Source: Deltaproteobacteria bacterium RBG_16_44_11 (lineage in GTDB: Bacteria > Desulfobacterota > Syntrophia > Syntrophales > Smithellaceae). Taken from it: 18,218 bases of DNA. Where the stretch lies: contig MGQN01000003.1 of the NCBI GenBank assembly GCA_001797845.1, positions 1 through 18,218 on the forward strand, in the 5' to 3' direction. A program made the position numbers and the translations under genes. The first letter of the stretch is position 1, and every line of letters begins with the position of its first letter. Of the stretch, positions 1 to 5,864 are shown in pieces. The notes beneath the pieces were generated by a model. The model did no database searches. It worked only from the letters and a program-made list of their open reading frames with translations, and had not been told where the DNA came from.

Positions 1-35
1 GCTGAAGGCTGACTCCCTTGCTGACCTAACCACCC

Positions 36-94
36 AATAACCTGAAGGTCACACGAGGTGGCGCGAGGTCACACGAGGGAACGCGAGGCTGAAG
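36..94. repeat. 20-bp tandem repeat and dispersed repeat before surE
   Basis: The 13-mer aggtcacacgagg occurs at 46-58 and again at 66-78, a period of exactly 20 bp, and a third partial unit (cgagg, 84-88) continues the same period. The 17-mer aataacctgaaggtcac at 36-52 recurs exactly at 14524-14540, ahead of trpE, so part of this block belongs to a family dispersed in the genome. No open reading frame of note lies in 1-125. I see no clear promoter for surE in the visible part. Confidence 0.7.
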
Positions 95-125
95 ACCGAA
101 AACCGGAAAATATAAAGTTGGGATA

Positions 126-890
126 ATGATGTTTTTGTTAACTAATGATGATGGGATTTATGCCAAAGGGTTAAGCTCTCTTTATGAGGAGCTTTCCCGC
201 GAGGCGGAGTGTTTAATTGTGGCGCCGGAAATTGAACAAAGCGCTGTAGGACATGCTATTACTATTTTTCGTCCCCTGATGGTGCGCCGCGCCACAAAAA
301 ACGGGAAATTTTTAGGCTATGCTGTTTATGGTACACCTGCAGATTGTGTGAAAATCGGCATCAAGGAGTTAGCAGAAAAGCCGGTGGACATGGTCGTGTC
401 GGGCATTAATCGGGGATCTAACGCGGGCATAAATGTACTTTATTCGGGCACAGTATCCGCGGCAACAGAAGCGGCCATCATGGGCGTTCCCTCTCTTGCT
501 ATATCCCTCGACACGCATAAAGAAGCGGACTTTACCTATGCTGCCAAGTTTGCCCGCAAAATGGCCAGGTTAATCTTAAACAATCCAACTCTTCGGGGCA
601 GCGCCGTCAATATCAATGTTCCCTGCCTGCCTAGCAAAGAAATCAAAGGCGTCGTTGTTGTTCGGCAAGGTAAAACAAATATTATCGAGACTTTTGAAAA
701 ACGCATGGATCCGCGCGAAAACACTTATTACTGGATTTCCGATAAATATACAGCTGTGGCCGAGGAAGAAAACTCGGATGTTGCCGCTTTGGCCGCAGGT
801 TTTGTAACGATTACACCGATTCAATACGATTTGACCAAATACGATTTGCTGGATTCGCTGCGGCAAATCGTTGCGAATGGTGAGCTGTAA
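126..890 (+). CDS. surE: 5'/3'-nucleotidase SurE
   Basis: SurE is a metal-dependent cytosolic phosphatase that removes phosphate from nucleoside 5'- and 3'-monophosphates, and from short polyphosphate in some species. The 254-residue length is normal. The family's metal and active-site residues are all visible: TNDDG at the N terminus (D8, D9), S39 in IEQSAVGHA, and N95 in the SGINRGSN segment, followed by YSGTVSAATEAA. Two ATGs stand in tandem (126 and 129). The first gives the family's usual numbering of D8/D9, while the weak GGGA at 120-123 is better spaced for the second, so the exact start is open by one codon. The gene converges on the usp gene, 13 bp away. In many proteobacteria surE sits with pcm or rpoS, but neither is visible here. 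Confidence 0.95.
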   Translation: MMFLLTNDDGIYAKGLSSLYEELSREAECLIVAPEIEQSAVGHAITIFRPLMVRRATKNGKFLGYAVYGTPADCVKIGIKELAEKPVDMVVSGINRGSNAGINVLYSGTVSAATEAAIMGVPSLAISLDTHKEADFTYAAKFARKMARLILNNPTLRGSAVNINVPCLPSKEIKGVVVVRQGKTNIIETFEKRMDPRENTYYWISDKYTAVAEEENSDVAALAAGFVTITPIQYDLTKYDLLDSLRQIVANGEL

Positions 891-903
891 AAAAAGCAAA
901 ACA

Positions 904-1749
904 TCAGCGCGTCAGCAAGACGGGAATAGGGCTTTTTTTAATAACCTGGGATGTAGTACTGCCCATGAGCAGTGCACGCAGACGATTATGTCCAAAAGCT
1001 CCCATCACCATTAACTCCACCGCGCCTTCTTTGATAAATTTTATTATTTCTTCTGCTTCCTTGCCCGGCAGAACGATAACCGCGCAGTCGGCATCGAGGG
1101 CATCTGCGGCATTTTCTATTTCATTGGTGAGCGGGACAGCTTTTTGGGTATCTGACGAAATGACGACAGCAGTCAATGGCCATGCGTTTTGTTCGGATAG
1201 CTCTAAAGAAAGTTTAAGAGCTTTTTTGGCCGGTTCGCTGCCGTCGTAAGCAAGCCCCATACTTTCTATTTCCAAAAAGTTTTCAGGAGTGATCATTACA
1301 GGTTTACCGGAATTGCGGACAACAGCTTCGGCAACTGAACCGAGAAGACCACCTTCTTTTAAGTGAAAGTGTTCGCCTTTTTTCGCCATCAGGATTAAAT
1401 CAGCGCTTTGGGCTTCTTCAATGATTATTTGACTGATTTTACCAATCGTCTTTTTTACTTCAACATTGGTATGTGATTTATTGCAGCGTTCAAGAAAAGC
1501 TTTTAGGCTGAAGTCGGCTTTTTCGTTAAGAGATGTTTCAATGGCTTCAAAGAAACCGTCATAAGGCGGCATCCCTACAGAACCGGAAATATCGGTAAGC
1601 ATTGGTCCCTGAATCAGATTCACATCGATGACATAAAGACCAATTAAAGAAGCTTCGGCTTTACGGGCGATATAAATTCCGTATTCCAAAGCCGTAAGGC
1701 TGTTGGCTGAACCGTCGGTAGGAATGAGGATTTTTCGCATAGCGATCAT
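904..1749 (-). CDS. Universal stress protein with two tandem UspA domains
   Basis: This 281-residue protein contains two UspA folds in tandem. Domain 1 begins MRKILIPTDGSANSLTALEY (about residues 4-150) and domain 2 begins near SMGLAYDGSEPAKKAL (about 165-281). Domain 2 carries the ATP-binding signature G-2x-G-9x-G-S/T (GAFG...GST, about residues 250-265), which in this family marks nucleotide-binding members. The matching stretch of domain 1 (KKGEHFHLKEGGLLGS) is degenerate. Tandem UspA proteins are usually linked to stress survival, but the sequence does not show a specific trigger. The start may be the first ATG (1749) or the one three codons later, which gives the typical MRKIL beginning. 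Only 29 bp separate it from the MORN-repeat gene upstream on the same strand, so the two are probably co-transcribed. Confidence 0.9.
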   Translation of the reverse strand: MIAMRKILIPTDGSANSLTALEYGIYIARKAEASLIGLYVIDVNLIQGPMLTDISGSVGMPPYDGFFEAIETSLNEKADFSLKAFLERCNKSHTNVEVKKTIGKISQIIIEEAQSADLILMAKKGEHFHLKEGGLLGSVAEAVVRNSGKPVMITPENFLEIESMGLAYDGSEPAKKALKLSLELSEQNAWPLTAVVISSDTQKAVPLTNEIENAADALDADCAVIVLPGKEAEEIIKFIKEGAVELMVMGAFGHNRLRALLMGSTTSQVIKKSPIPVLLTR

Positions 1750-1778
1750 GATGCTTTTTCTCTATAATACAAACATGA

Positions 1779-2444
1779 TTACTTATCTTTTTTGTCGAAA
1801 TGGGCTAAATCTTTCAGCAAATCAGCAATATCTTTTTCTTCCCAAATGCCTTCAGAGTCCTCAGCGCTTGTTTCATTAATATTAGACTCGTTTTCATTGA
1901 AAGTAAAAAACTTACCTATAATATTTCCGTTTTTGTAAAAAGCCTGCTCTCTAATCTGTCCGTTTTTCAAATAAGCCTTATATTCTCCCTCTCTTTTATC
2001 GTTTATAAAATATCCTTTTTCTTTGAGTTGCCCGCTTTTATAATAACAAATATACTCGCCGTCAAATTTACCGTTTTTAAAATTTTCTTCTTCTCTTAAT
2101 TCACCTGTTTTATAATAGCGACGGTAGAAGCCTTCGAGCTTACCCGCTTTGTAATTTTCCTCTTCTCTAATATGCCCGTTTTCGTAATAAGAAACATAGG
2201 AGCCATCCATTTTGTCATTAATGAAATTCGTTTTTTCCCTTACCTGACCGTTGTGATGATAAGTGGCCGCCTCGCCGTCTTTTTTGCCGCGAATAAAATG
2301 TAACTTTGCCATGATCTGACCATTATTGAAATAGGAAATATATTCGCCTTCTAATTTCCCTTCCAGCAGAAATTTACTTTCTTTAATGTTTCCATTAGGG
2401 AAAAACAATTTTTTTTCTTCAGGCGCAATGGTTGATTTGGTCAT
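1779..2444 (-). CDS. MORN-variant (YwqK-like) repeat protein, seven 24-residue repeats
   Basis: The 221-residue protein is almost entirely repeat. Seven consecutive units of exactly 24 residues follow the pattern (Y/F)x(N/S)GQ(I/L)REExxFxxGKxxGEYxxY, running from about residue 15 to 182. An acidic, non-repeat tail (EDSEGIWEEKDIADLL) completes it. This matches the MORN-variant repeats of YwqK-type proteins, which form beta-rich surfaces. Their job is often unknown, and the 'antitoxin' label used in databases rests on few members. There is no signal peptide, so it is probably cytoplasmic. No Shine-Dalgarno motif is evident; the upstream DNA is very AT-rich. It precedes the usp gene on the same strand with a short gap and is divergent from the DUF523 gene. 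I cannot name a function. Confidence 0.85.
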   Translation of the reverse strand: MTKSTIAPEEKKLFFPNGNIKESKFLLEGKLEGEYISYFNNGQIMAKLHFIRGKKDGEAATYHHNGQVREKTNFINDKMDGSYVSYYENGHIREEENYKAGKLEGFYRRYYKTGELREEENFKNGKFDGEYICYYKSGQLKEKGYFINDKREGEYKAYLKNGQIREQAFYKNGNIIGKFFTFNENESNINETSAEDSEGIWEEKDIADLLKDLAHFDKKDK

Positions 2445-2712
2445 ATAAAATATTATCTTGATGTTGTAGATAAAGCTTAATTAAGTTAATTTAAAAACTA
2501 AGATCATCATCGACATAGGTTATGATTTCATGCCCCGGCTATTTTGTTTAATGCCGCAAAATGATCCAATTTAGTCGGCCGTACAACTAATTATCTTAAA
2601 GCAAGTATTTTTATTTGATGTAGACAATTCTTTTTTTAAACAATCCTTTATGATAATGCAACTAAAAAAACTAAATCATTAACAGTTTAATTTTTTGAAA
2701 AAGCCGTCAAAT

Positions 2713-2742
2713 TTGACAGCGCAATATTTTATTGTCTATAAT
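2713..2742 (+). promoter_or_regulatory. Consensus sigma70 promoter for the DUF523/DUF1722 gene
   Basis: TTGACA at 2713-2718 and TATAAT at 2737-2742, an exact match in both hexamers with an 18-bp spacer. Transcription would begin near 2749, leaving an untranslated leader of about 150 nt before the gene at 2903. Confidence 0.75.
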
Positions 2743-2816
2743 AACGCAGATATGAAGATAAAAACAAAAAATATGCATGAGCTTGATGGGGATTCGTAAT
2801 CAGAGTATAAATGTAG

Positions 2817-2844
2817 ATGCATATTTAAAAATTTAAATATGCAT
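2817..2844. repeat. AT-rich palindrome in the DUF523 leader
   Basis: The arms atgcatatttaaa (2817-2829) and tttaaatatgcat (2832-2844) are exact inverse complements separated by two bases. The octamer atatgcat recurs at 2771-2778. It may be an operator, a DNA cruciform or an RNA hairpin in the 5' leader of the DUF523 gene. The remainder of 2445-2902 is AT-rich and I see nothing else firm in it. Confidence 0.6.
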
Positions 2845-2902
2845 GGAAAAACCATGGTAAAAAACTGAACACGGCTTAATTATAAAAAACAAAGGCGATG
2901 CA

Positions 2903-3850
2903 ATGAAAAAGATAAAACTGGGCATAAGTTCCTGTTTGCTGGGTGAAAATGTGCGTTATGACGGCGGGCATAAATTGGATCGATTTCTCCAGGATACTTT
3001 GGGCCAGTATGTCGAGTATGTCTCGATTTGTCCTGAAGTTGAATGCGGTCTCGGTATTCCACGGGAATCTATGCATCTGGAGGGCGAACCCGAATCTCCT
3101 AGACTGATTACAACTCGCACCAGACAAGATATGACTCAGCGTATGGTGTATTGGGCGAGAAAGCGCGTTGTCCAATTGGAAAGAAAAGATCTTTGCGGTT
3201 TTATCTTTAAAAGCGATTCGCCCAGTAGCGGGATGGAACGTGTTAAAATCTATAATGAAAACAAAATGCCCGTTAAAAAAGGCGTGGGAATATTTGCCGG
3301 AATCTTCATGGAAAATTTTCCTTTACTGCCCGTGGAAGATGAAGGACGCCTTCATGATCCCGGCCTGCGCGAGAATTTCATCGAAAGGATATTTGCCTTA
3401 AAAAGATGGCGGGAGGCCTTAAACAAAGAACACAGCAAAAGAAGTCTGGTAGATTTTCATACGAGACATAAGTTATTGATTCTCGCGCACAGCCCCAGGC
3501 TTTATCAGGTTATGGGTAAGCTTGTGGCTGATCTAAAAAATATGTCTTTACAAGGGCTTAATAGTCAATATCAGGCTCTCCTTTTGGAGGCTCTGGCCAT
3601 GAAAACAACGCCAAAGAAAAATGTCAATGTCCTGCAACACATGGTGGGATATTTCAAGCAACAATTATCCATCGGTGAAAAGAAGGAATTACTGAAAATA
3701 ATCAATCATTTTCAGAGGGGTTACATTCCTTCGGTTGTGCCTGTTACCCTTATCAGCCATTACGTTCATAAGTACGATCAACCTTACCTTAAGGGGCAGG
3801 TATACCTAAATCCGCACCCGTTAGAGCTTCAACTTCGCAATCATGTTTGA
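2903..3850 (+). CDS. DUF523-DUF1722 fusion protein (YbgA-like C terminus)
   Basis: The 315-residue protein joins two known domains. Residues 1 to about 155 are DUF523, with the conserved cysteines C11 (SSCLLGENVRYDGG), C43/C48 (ICPEVECGLGIPRE) and C98 (LCGFIFKSDSPSSG). Residues from about 190 to the end are DUF1722, the domain of E. coli YbgA, ending ...SHYVHKYDQPYLKGQVYLNPHP. The TudS thiouracil desulfurase belongs to DUF523 and uses conserved cysteines to hold an iron-sulfur cluster. By that analogy this protein may bind a cluster and act in sulfur removal or nucleotide metabolism, but the substrate is not known. The start has an AAAGG about 8 nt upstream. It stands alone, with its own promoter and a long leader. 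Confidence 0.9.
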   Translation: MKKIKLGISSCLLGENVRYDGGHKLDRFLQDTLGQYVEYVSICPEVECGLGIPRESMHLEGEPESPRLITTRTRQDMTQRMVYWARKRVVQLERKDLCGFIFKSDSPSSGMERVKIYNENKMPVKKGVGIFAGIFMENFPLLPVEDEGRLHDPGLRENFIERIFALKRWREALNKEHSKRSLVDFHTRHKLLILAHSPRLYQVMGKLVADLKNMSLQGLNSQYQALLLEALAMKTTPKKNVNVLQHMVGYFKQQLSIGEKKELLKIINHFQRGYIPSVVPVTLISHYVHKYDQPYLKGQVYLNPHPLELQLRNHV

Positions 3851-3893
3851 AATAATTAAAACAATCTCGTTATTGATCATGCTAAATTTCATC

Positions 3894-3921
3894 TTGACAG
3901 CTATTTATTCGCTGTGCTACG
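3894..3921 (+). promoter_or_regulatory. Probable promoter of the trpB2 attenuator leader
   Basis: A perfect -35 TTGACA (3894-3899) lies 64 bp before the leader ATG. The second trp leader has the same TTGACAG element at nearly the same distance (61 bp). The -10 is poor: about 16 bp downstream there is TGT followed by GCTACG, which only fits as a weak extended -10, so the exact -10 is uncertain. Confidence 0.45.
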
Positions 3922-3957
3922 AGTTTTTACAATTGAAAGAATAAGTGAGCTGAAGAA

Positions 3958-4017
3958 ATGTTGGAAGTTATTTCCAAAAATAACTGGTGGTGGCAGATTT
4001 TAGATGTCTGCCCATAA
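3958..4017 (+). CDS. trp leader peptide for trpB2 (19 residues, three tandem Trp codons)
   Basis: The short frame reads M-L-E-V-I-S-K-N-N-W-W-W-Q-I-L-D-V-C-P and stops at TAA 4015-4017. The three TGG codons are at 3985-3993. Runs of Trp codons this dense are the mark of trp attenuator leaders: a ribosome starved of Trp-tRNA stalls here and changes RNA folding downstream. The frame sits between a TTGACA element and a strong terminator placed just before trpB2. The second leader in this window (14263-14340) has the same Asn-Asn-Trp-Trp-Trp core. A weak purine-rich stretch (gctgaagaa) precedes the ATG. The peptide itself probably has no function after translation. Confidence 0.8.
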   Translation: MLEVISKNNWWWQILDVCP

Positions 4018-4119
4018 GCTCGAACAAAAAAATGAGTATGGGCAGGGAAGCTCCTTCCCCTGACTCCACAAAGTAAAACAATGCCATGGGAAAGAAAAAC
4101 ATTCCATGGCATTGTTTTT
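3992..4119 (+). promoter_or_regulatory. Ribosome-mediated trp attenuator upstream of trpB2
   Basis: Four pairings are visible. Segment 1:2 is ggcaga (3992-3997) with tctgcc (4007-4012). Segment 2:3 is ctgcccata (4008-4016) with tatgggcag (4037-4045), nine exact pairs, with segment 2 lying over the leader stop codon. Segment 3:4 is gagt/cagg/gaag (between 4034 and 4050) with cttc/cctg/actc (up to 4066). A terminator follows: aaaacaatgccatgg (4075-4089) with ccatggcattgtttt (4104-4118), 15 pairs and a run of T. The terminator does not overlap segment 3. Coupling would need segment 4 (ttcccctg, 4055-4062) to pair with catgggaa (4085-4092), seven of eight positions. That last step is inference. 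Confidence 0.65.
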
Positions 4120-4159
4120 AGGCCTATTCTTAAAAATACTTATTAATAAGGAGAAAAAA

Positions 4160-5521
4160 ATGGAACAGGTAAAAGTACTACTGCAAGATCGTGAAATACC
4201 CAAAAAATGGTATAACATCGTAGCGGATTTGCCTACACCGATGAAGCCGCCCCTGCATCCCGGTACCGGTCAACCGGTAACGCCTAATGATCTGGCGGCA
4301 ATTTTCCCGATGAACATTATTGAGCAAGAAGCTTCTGGTAAGCGGTGGATAAAAATTCCGGAAGAAGTCTTGCAAAAGTATTTGCTCTGGCGTCCATCAC
4401 CTCTTTACCGTGCTTACAATTTTGAAAAACTGCTCAATTGTCCTGTGAAGATATACTATAAAAATGAAGGCGTTAGTCCTGCGGGTTCACACAAACCCAA
4501 TGCAGCTGTTCCTATGGCTTATTATAATAAGATGGCGGGAACAAAAAAAATGGTTACGGAAACCGGCGCAGGACAGTGGGGCAGCGCATTGGCCATGGCT
4601 ACCCAAATGTTCGGTTTGGAATGCCGCGTTTATATGGTGAAAATAAGCTACGAACAAAAGCCTTACCGGCGCATACTTATGAATACCTGGGGAGCCGAAT
4701 GTATTCCCAGTCCCAGTAATTTAACGCAAGCGGGTAGAAATGTTTTAGCGGAGCATCCCGATTCTCCCGGAAGCCTGGGTATCGCCATCAGCGAAGCAAT
4801 TGAAGATGCCGTGACCGGTAAAAATGCACGTTACGGTTTGGGCAGTGTCTTGAATCATGTCCTGCTCTATCAGACAATAATCGGTTTGGAAGCGCAAAAA
4901 CAAATGGAAAAAATAGGTGTTTATCCTGACGTGGTTATGGGATGTTGCGGCGGCGGCAGCAACTTTGCCGGAATTGCTCTACCTTTTGCCTGTGATAAGA
5001 TTCACGGGAAAAACGTGAAGCTAGTGGGCGCTGAACCATCTTCTTGCCCCAGCATGACCAAAGGGCCTTTTGCGTATGACTTCGGCGATTTAGCTAAGAC
5101 GACACCACTGCTCCCCATGTATACTTTAGGGCACGACTATATTCCCGCGCCAATACACGCAGGAGGATTGCGCTACCACGGTATGGCACCCATTGTCAGT
5201 CATTTAGTACGGGAAAAAATTATTGAAGCCCGAGCTTATGATCAACTAAAAACTTTTGATGCCGGTGTCAAATGGGCGCGCACGGAAGGCTTTGTGCCGG
5301 CGCCGGAGACCAATCATGTACTGGCGGCAGTTGTGGATGAAGCCCTGCGTGCCAAACAAGAAGGGAAGGAAAAAGTCATCCTCTTTAACTGGAGTGGTCA
5401 TGGTTTAGTTGATCTTGCCGCCTATGATGCTTATTTATCCGGTAAGTTACAAGCTTATGAATTGCCTGACGAGGAGATCGCACGCGCTTTAAATGCCATT
5501 AAGGATTTCCCGAAACCTTAA
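4160..5521 (+). CDS. trpB2: Tryptophan synthase beta chain, TrpB2 type
   Basis: The 453-residue PLP enzyme belongs to the TrpB2 (TrpB-related) group. The whole family makes L-tryptophan from indole and L-serine, but TrpB2 differs from classical TrpB in its longer N terminus and does not form the standard TrpA-TrpB complex. Visible features are the N-terminal block DLPTPMKPPLHPGTGQPV, the PLP-binding lysine K112 in GSHKPNAA, the catalytic glutamate E134 in TETGAGQWG, and the phosphate-binding glycine loop CGGGSN near 263-268. The ATG at 4160 is chosen because of the strong AAGGAG at 4148-4153; reading further upstream would run into the terminator stem. A trp attenuator precedes it, which strongly suggests a tryptophan role. 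No trpA is visible beside it. A terminator follows the stop codon. Confidence 0.93.
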   Translation: MEQVKVLLQDREIPKKWYNIVADLPTPMKPPLHPGTGQPVTPNDLAAIFPMNIIEQEASGKRWIKIPEEVLQKYLLWRPSPLYRAYNFEKLLNCPVKIYYKNEGVSPAGSHKPNAAVPMAYYNKMAGTKKMVTETGAGQWGSALAMATQMFGLECRVYMVKISYEQKPYRRILMNTWGAECIPSPSNLTQAGRNVLAEHPDSPGSLGIAISEAIEDAVTGKNARYGLGSVLNHVLLYQTIIGLEAQKQMEKIGVYPDVVMGCCGGGSNFAGIALPFACDKIHGKNVKLVGAEPSSCPSMTKGPFAYDFGDLAKTTPLLPMYTLGHDYIPAPIHAGGLRYHGMAPIVSHLVREKIIEARAYDQLKTFDAGVKWARTEGFVPAPETNHVLAAVVDEALRAKQEGKEKVILFNWSGHGLVDLAAYDAYLSGKLQAYELPDEEIARALNAIKDFPKP

Positions 5522-5545
5522 TAAATCTCAACGATATTTTGCTGG

Positions 5546-5589
5546 AAAAACCGTCAAGAAATAAAACCCTTGACGGTTTTTCTTTTTTT
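5546..5589 (+). terminator. Intrinsic terminator after trpB2
   Basis: The stem aaaaaccgtcaag (5546-5558) pairs exactly with cttgacggttttt (5569-5581) around a 10-nt loop, followed by tcttttttt. The stem begins 24 nt after the trpB2 stop codon. Confidence 0.9.
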
Positions 5590-5606
5590 CGCCAACCTAT
5601 TTGGCA

Positions 5607-5864
5607 ATGGAACAGGAAATAAACAATAAGCAGATACGCTGTCCGCGCTTGGGCGATGAAATTCCCCTTTCTTATTGTTTGAAAGAATCCGGCGATATGC
5701 CCTGCTCGCGCATTATAAGTTGCTGGTCTCCTTACTTTAGTATAGAGGTTTTTTTAAAAGAAAAATTGATACCCGAAAAGTGGGATAATTTTATCAATTT
5801 TCAGTCAAAGGATAAAATTCCAAGCCTTATTGAACTTATCGAGAATGCAAAGGCAAAAAAATGA
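5607..5864 (+). CDS. Small four-cysteine protein coupled to rarA
   Basis: The protein has 85 residues from the ATG at 5607 (87 if the TTG at 5601 is used). Its N-terminal half holds four cysteines in the spacing C12-x11-C24-x8-C33-x5-C39, within CPRLGDEIPLSYC and PCSRIISCW. This spacing could bind zinc or an iron-sulfur cluster, but I do not recognise a named family. The C-terminal half is charged and without cysteine. The stop codon overlaps the rarA start as ATGA, which implies translational coupling. There is no Shine-Dalgarno motif; a small inverted repeat (gccaa/ttggc, 5591-5605) touches the start, and the trpB2 terminator lies directly upstream, so the promoter of this pair is not evident. 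Confidence 0.75.
   Translation: MEQEINNKQIRCPRLGDEIPLSYCLKESGDMPCSRIISCWSPYFSIEVFLKEKLIPEKWDNFINFQSKDKIPSLIELIENAKAKK

Noticed and set aside
46..94. CRISPR-like array
   Set aside because: The repeat period is 20 bp with no spacers, only two full units, and no cas genes.
889..939. Possible shared terminator between surE and usp (aaaaaaagc with gcttttttt)
   Set aside because: The loop would be over 30 nt, the right arm lies inside the usp gene, and the pairing is mostly A-T.
1779..2444. Nucleotide repeat array at the MORN gene
   Set aside because: The 72-bp periodicity comes from protein repeats that have diverged in DNA; it is coding, not a DNA repeat element.
2752..2799. 15-codon frame just after the consensus promoter
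   Set aside because: It begins only about three bases after the expected transcription start, has no ribosome site and no informative residues.
4106..4159. N-terminal extension of TrpB2 from an upstream start
   Set aside because: It would be translated from the terminator stem, and the AAGGAG site clearly serves the ATG at 4160.
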